NCBI GenBank assembly: GCA_005503085.1
Contig: SCOI01000001.1
Location: forward strand, 186,001-250,000
Direction: 5' to 3'
Source of the DNA: Burkholderiales bacterium C2
GTDB lineage: Bacteria; Pseudomonadota; Gammaproteobacteria; Burkholderiales; Burkholderiaceae_C
DNA: 64,000 nt
Position 1 is the stretch's first letter, and the number at the start of each line of letters is the position of its first letter. Of the stretch, positions 60,474 to 64,000 are shown one piece after another. A model generated the notes under the pieces. The model saw only the letters and a program-made list of their open reading frames with translations. It was not told the DNA's origin and did no database searches. A program made the position numbers and the translations under genes.

Positions 60474-61595
60474 ATGTTATTCGATTCCACCGTACGCAAA
60501 GAGCTGGCGCGCAGCTTCGGCGTGACCCTCGTGGTCATCCTGACCATCGTCCTGACCATGATGCTGATCCGCACCCTCGGCCAGGCGGCTGGCGGCAGCG
60601 TGGCGCCGCAGGACGTGCTGCTGCTGATGGGCTATGCCGCCCTGGGCCATCTGCCGACCATGCTCAGCCTGTCGCTGTTCGTCGCCATCGTCGCGACCCT
60701 GGGCCGCATGTACCGGGAGTCCGAGATGACGATCTGGTTCGCCAGCGGCATCGGGCTGTCGCGCTTCGTCAAGCCGGTGCTGCGCACCGCCTGGCCGGTG
60801 CTGATCGTGATCCTCGCGCTGGTGCTGGTGGTCTGGCCCTGGGGCAACCGCAACAGCGCCCAGCTCAAGGAGAGCTACGAGAAACGCTCGGATCTCTCGC
60901 GCGTCGCGCCGGGCCAGTTCCAAAGCTCGCGAGACGGCTCCCGGGTATTTTTCATCGACCGCGACAGCGATGCCGGCAATGGCGGCCGGGTCGGCCGCAA
61001 TGTCTTCATCCTCAGCAACACCGAACACAGCGAGTCGGTCACGACCTCGCATAAAGGCCATATCGAACTGGAGGATGGTGACCGCTACCTGGTGCTGGAG
61101 CAGGGCCAGCGCAACGAGATGAACCGGCAGAGCGGCGAGAAAAGCCTGGCCCGTTTCGAGCGCTACCGCCTGCTGGCCGACAGCCAGGTGATGCGCTCGG
61201 TCGAAGCCCTGCCGCCCAAAGCCATGGACACGCTGGACCTGCTGCGCAGCGCCAATCTGCGCCAGCGCGGCGAGCTGACCTGGCGCCTGGGCATCGCGCT
61301 AGGCGCGGTCAATATGGTGCTGCTGGGCATAGGCATGTCGGCCGCCAACCCGCGCCGGGCCAATAACTGGAACCTGCTGTTCGCCCTGCTGAGTTTTGTG
61401 GTCTATTTCAATCTGATCAATCTGTCGCAGTCCTGGGTCGCCGCCGGGCGCATGGGCATGGGCGGCGCGCTGGCCACCGTGCATGGCGGCGCCCTCTTCA
61501 TCGCGCTGTCGCTGCTGTGGCTGCGCGACCAGGGCAACCGGCTGCTGCTGCCCTGGCGCAGCGGCGGCCGAGTGGTCAAGGGAGCGGCCGCATGA
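60474..61595 (+). CDS. lptF: LPS export ABC transporter permease LptF
   Basis: The 373-residue inner-membrane protein of the YjgP/YjgQ family starts MLFDSTVRKELARSFGVTLV; helices at about 13-33, 52-75 and 98-120 precede a periplasmic beta-jellyroll domain (residues about 130-260) and three C-terminal helices (ALGAVNMVLLGIGMSAANPR and following). With LptG and the LptB ATPase it extracts LPS from the inner membrane. Stop overlaps lptG by ATGA. It is divergent from pepA. Confidence 0.95.
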   Translation: MLFDSTVRKELARSFGVTLVVILTIVLTMMLIRTLGQAAGGSVAPQDVLLLMGYAALGHLPTMLSLSLFVAIVATLGRMYRESEMTIWFASGIGLSRFVKPVLRTAWPVLIVILALVLVVWPWGNRNSAQLKESYEKRSDLSRVAPGQFQSSRDGSRVFFIDRDSDAGNGGRVGRNVFILSNTEHSESVTTSHKGHIELEDGDRYLVLEQGQRNEMNRQSGEKSLARFERYRLLADSQVMRSVEALPPKAMDTLDLLRSANLRQRGELTWRLGIALGAVNMVLLGIGMSAANPRRANNWNLLFALLSFVVYFNLINLSQSWVAAGRMGMGGALATVHGGALFIALSLLWLRDQGNRLLLPWRSGGRVVKGAAA

Positions 61596-62701
61596 GAACC
61601 GTCCGCAGCCTGCTCTACCGCGACATCCTGGGCTCGGTGCTGTTCGTCGTGCTGGCCTTCTTGTCGCTGTTCTACTTCATCGACTTTGTCGACGAGCTCG
61701 ACCGTCTGGGCCGCCGCGGCATCGGCGCCGGCCAGGCCGCCTGGCTGTCCCTGCTGGAACAGCCGGGCCATTTCTACGAGCTGTTCCCCATCGCGGTGCT
61801 GATCGGCAGCATCTACTCGCTGGCCCGCATGGCCCAGTCCAGCGAGTTCACGATCTTGCGCACCGGCGGCCTGGGCCCCGGCCGCGCGCTGAGCCTGCTG
61901 ACCACGCTGGCCCTCGGATTTGCCGCGCTGACCTTTGTGGTGGGCGACTATGTGGCCCCGCAGTTCGAGCGCCAGGCCGAGCAGCAGCGCGCCCGGCTGA
62001 CCGGCGGGGTCGCCCGCAGCGGCAACAGCGCCTGGCTCAAGGACAAGCAGCAGATCGGCGGCGTCGAGCGCAGCTATTCGGTCAATGTGCAGCGCGCCAA
62101 GGCGCCGGGCGAGCTGGACAAGGTGCGCATCTTCGAGTTCGACGCCCAGGGCGGCCTGCTGTCGCGCACCGAGGCGGCCAGCGCCAAGGTCGAACCCAAT
62201 GGTGTCTGGCGCCTCAGTGAAGTTCTGCAAACCCGCTGGCAGACGGCGGCGGACGGCACGCCCCAGGTCAGCGAACAGAAACTGGCCACGCTGGACTGGC
62301 CCAGCGGCCTGACCATCAATGTGATCAGCGCCGCGCTGCTGCCGGCCAAGACCATGTCGACCGCCGAGCTCTACCGCTACACCCAGCATCTGTCGGCCCA
62401 GGAGCAGTCGGCCCAGCAGCATGACATCCAGTTCTGGCGCAAGGCCTTCTACCCCTTTGCCTGCCTGGTGATGGTGGCGCTGGCCCTGCCCTTCGCCTAT
62501 CTGCATGGCCGCGCCGGCGGCATCAGCCTGAAGGTCTTCGGCGGCATCATGGGGGGCATCAGCTTTGTGCTGCTGAACAATCTGGCCGGCCATCTGGGCC
62601 TGCTCAAGGGCTGGACACCGTGGGCGGTGGCCGCCACACCCAGCCTGATCTATCTGGGCATCTCGCTTGCCGCCTTCGGCTGGCTGGTGCGCTACCGCTG
62701 A
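61592..62701 (+). CDS. lptG: LPS export ABC transporter permease LptG
   Basis: The 369-residue inner-membrane protein begins MRTVRSLLYRDILGSVLFVV, with YFIDFVDELDRLG, ELFPIAVLIGSIYSLARMAQ, a periplasmic jellyroll domain and C-terminal helices including FGGIMGGISFVLLNNLAGHL. It is the partner of LptF. ATG 61592 overlaps the lptF stop by ATGA; the earlier in-frame start is within lptF and not used. Confidence 0.95.
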   Translation: MRTVRSLLYRDILGSVLFVVLAFLSLFYFIDFVDELDRLGRRGIGAGQAAWLSLLEQPGHFYELFPIAVLIGSIYSLARMAQSSEFTILRTGGLGPGRALSLLTTLALGFAALTFVVGDYVAPQFERQAEQQRARLTGGVARSGNSAWLKDKQQIGGVERSYSVNVQRAKAPGELDKVRIFEFDAQGGLLSRTEAASAKVEPNGVWRLSEVLQTRWQTAADGTPQVSEQKLATLDWPSGLTINVISAALLPAKTMSTAELYRYTQHLSAQEQSAQQHDIQFWRKAFYPFACLVMVALALPFAYLHGRAGGISLKVFGGIMGGISFVLLNNLAGHLGLLKGWTPWAVAATPSLIYLGISLAAFGWLVRYR

Positions 62702-62709
62702 AACGCTGA

Positions 62710-63099
62710 ATGGACCCCAAGATGGACGGCATGCTTTTGTTTGCGCATGGTGCGCGCGACCCGGCCTGGGCCCGCCCCTTCGAGGAGGTCGCGCGCCGCA
62801 TCGCCGCGCAGCGGCCCGAGATGCCGGTGAGCCTGGCCTATCTGGAGTTTCTGTCGCCCGGCATCGCGGACGCTGGGCAGCAACTGGCCGCCCAGGGCTG
62901 CCGGCGCATCCATATCGTGCCGCTGTTCCTGGGCGGCGGCGGCCATGTGCGGCGCGACGTGCCGCCGCTGGTCGAGCAGCTGCGCCAGCAGCATGCCGGC
63001 GTGCAATGGCTGCTGCACCCCGCCATCGGCGAACAAGACCCCGTCATGCAAGCCATGGCCGAGGCCAGCCTGGCCTTCACCTCCGCACCCACCGCATGA
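62710..63099 (+). CDS. CbiX/sirohydrochlorin-chelatase-like protein
   Basis: The 129-residue protein has the short CbiX fold with the metal-site histidines in MLLFAHGARDPAW and IVPLFLGGGGHVRRDVP. Such single-domain proteins insert iron, cobalt or nickel into sirohydrochlorin. Placed directly before a CysB-type regulator (ATGA overlap), a role in siroheme for sulfite reductase in sulfur assimilation fits. The exact start among Met1, Met5 and Met8 is uncertain. The gap to lptG is 8 bases. Confidence 0.88.
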   Translation: MDPKMDGMLLFAHGARDPAWARPFEEVARRIAAQRPEMPVSLAYLEFLSPGIADAGQQLAAQGCRRIHIVPLFLGGGGHVRRDVPPLVEQLRQQHAGVQWLLHPAIGEQDPVMQAMAEASLAFTSAPTA

Positions 63100-64000
63100 A
63101 CCTGCATCAATTCCGCTTTGTCCAGGAGGCGGCACGCCGCAACCTCAACCTCACCGAGACCGCGAAGGCGCTGTTCACCTCGCAGCCCGGCGTCTCCAAA
63201 GCCATCCTGGAGCTGGAGGAAGAGCTGGGCGTCGACATCTTCTCGCGCCACGGCAAGCGCCTGCGCCGCATCACCGAGCCGGGCCTGCAAGTGCTGAAAT
63301 CGATCGAGATCATCATGCGCGAGGTCGGCAATCTCAAGCGCATCGGCGAGGAGTACTCGAAGCAGGACGCCGGCACCCTGTCGATCGCCACCACCCACAC
63401 CCAGGCCCGCTATGTGTTGCCCGGTCCGGTGGCCCAGCTGCGCCGCCAGTTCCCTCAGGTCCACATCAGCCTGCACCAGGGCAATCCGGAGCAGGTCGCG
63501 CGCATGCTGATCGACGAGACCGCCGATGTCGGCCTGGCCACCGAGGCGATGTCCGAACATGAGGAGCTGGTCTCGCTGCCCTGCTACGAATGGCAGCATG
63601 TGCTGGTCGTGCCGGCCGACCACGCGCTGGCCCAGGTCGAGCGGGTCAGCCTGGAGCAGCTGGCGACCGAGCCGCTGGTCTCCTACCACCCCAGCTTCAC
63701 CGGCCGCACCCGCATCGACCGCGCCTTCGCGGCGCGCCATCTGACGCCCAATATCGTGCTGGAGGCGATCGACTCCGACGTCATCAAGACCTATGTCAAG
63801 CTGGGCATGGGCGCGGGCATCGTCGCCGAGATGGCGGTGCGCGAGGATCCGCCCGGCGGCGAGCTGGTGTCGCGGCCGCTGGGCCATTTATTCGGCCAGA
63901 ACGTGGCCCGCATCGCCTTCAAGCGCGGCGCCTATCTGCGCAACTATGTCTATGCCTTTGCCGAGCTGCTGTCCGACCGGCTCGACAAGAAGCTGCTGGA
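63096..64000 (+). CDS. CysB-family LysR-type regulator (C-terminus cut by the window)
   Basis: The 301 visible residues start MNLHQFRFVQEAARRNLNLT, a LysR-type winged helix-turn-helix (TETAKALFTSQPGVSKAILE), followed by the two-lobed ligand domain: ATTHTQARYVLPGPVAQLRR, HQGNPEQVARMLIDETADVG and VKLGMGAGIVAEMAVRED. These are close to CysB, which activates sulfate uptake and cysteine synthesis in response to N-acetylserine. The frame is still open at 64000; full CysB proteins have about 310-325 residues, so only a short tail is missing. Start ATG 63096 overlaps the preceding stop. Confidence 0.92.
   Translation, partial: MNLHQFRFVQEAARRNLNLTETAKALFTSQPGVSKAILELEEELGVDIFSRHGKRLRRITEPGLQVLKSIEIIMREVGNLKRIGEEYSKQDAGTLSIATTHTQARYVLPGPVAQLRRQFPQVHISLHQGNPEQVARMLIDETADVGLATEAMSEHEELVSLPCYEWQHVLVVPADHALAQVERVSLEQLATEPLVSYHPSFTGRTRIDRAFAARHLTPNIVLEAIDSDVIKTYVKLGMGAGIVAEMAVREDPPGGELVSRPLGHLFGQNVARIAFKRGAYLRNYVYAFAELLSDRLDKKLL

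Noticed and set aside
1-64000. CRISPR arrays, tRNA or rRNA genes, insertion sequences and prophage genes
   Set aside because: I looked for spaced direct repeats, tRNA-like arms, transposase or integrase motifs and terminal inverted repeats and saw none that could be supported.

Overview
The window is GC-rich, densely coded chromosome. The right end (pepA, holC, divergent lptF-lptG, a CysB-type regulator) and the whole style of the locus point to a betaproteobacterium of the order Burkholderiales, probably a Roseateles/Paucibacter/Rubrivivax-like genus. This is inferred from protein character only; no rRNA gene is present. Almost everything left of about 56.3 kb is one exopolysaccharide (EPS) and protein-sorting locus of the exosortase A (XrtA)/PEP-CTERM type. 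Family names such as 'XrtA-associated' are recalled from the TIGRFAM set (Haft and colleagues) and were assigned by reading the translations; no search was run.

Layout. (1) 1-12776, plus strand: a tightly packed accessory EPS cassette, starting inside a Wzx-type flippase, then two GT4 glycosyltransferases, three membrane O-acyltransferases (one with a fused SGNH domain), a separate SGNH esterase-like protein, an asparagine-synthetase-like ligase lacking the N-terminal cysteine, a low-molecular-weight phosphatase homologue, a deacetylase and an ATP-grasp ligase. (2) 40744 down to 12770, minus strand: about 20 collinear genes, mostly with 1-8 nt overlaps or gaps of a few bases. They cover outer-membrane export, chain-length control, tyrosine kinase, a predicted outer-membrane beta-barrel, an ExeA-like ATPase, WecB, deacetylase, FemAB, XrtA-EpsI, two sugar-nucleotide dehydrogenases, glycosyltransferases, two amidotransferases, a CoA-ligase-like enzyme, an O-antigen-ligase-type membrane protein, a second deacetylase and a secreted lyase-like protein. 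The two operons converge and their stop codons overlap at 12770-12776. (3) 41078-44060: a ThiF/E1-like gene divergent from a nitroreductase-DMT transporter pair. (4) 44213-45046: one PEP-CTERM protein, the likely XrtA substrate, behind a near-consensus sigma-54 promoter. (5) 56231 down to 45146, minus strand: the XrtA-type initiating sugar-phosphate transferase, the PrsK/PrsR two-component pair (PrsR is a sigma-54 activator), the PrsT TPR lipoprotein, an exosortase-associated acyltransferase fused to a PilZ-like domain, a trypsin-like protease and a further GT4. (6) 56732-64000: housekeeping genes (ABC binding protein, holC, pepA, lptFG, cbiX, cysB-like).

How the parts fit: sugar nucleotides (GDP-mannuronate; UDP-HexNAc uronates through WecB and a TviB/WecC-like dehydrogenase) feed a chain begun by the 54849-56231 transferase, extended by about seven GT4 enzymes, flipped and polymerised, with length set by the Wzz/tyrosine-kinase pair, and exported through the Wza-like lipoprotein. 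Acyl-, amino- and deacetyl-modifying enzymes decorate it. XrtA sorts PEP-CTERM proteins, whose expression is predicted to be driven by PrsK-PrsR and RpoN. The points I find most unusual are a membrane-spanning transglutaminase-GT4 fusion (17940-20063), the GNAT-PilZ-like fusion (47123-48415), and the ThiF/nitroreductase/transporter cluster next to the PEP-CTERM gene. I saw no tRNA, rRNA, CRISPR array, insertion sequence, phage gene or replication origin.
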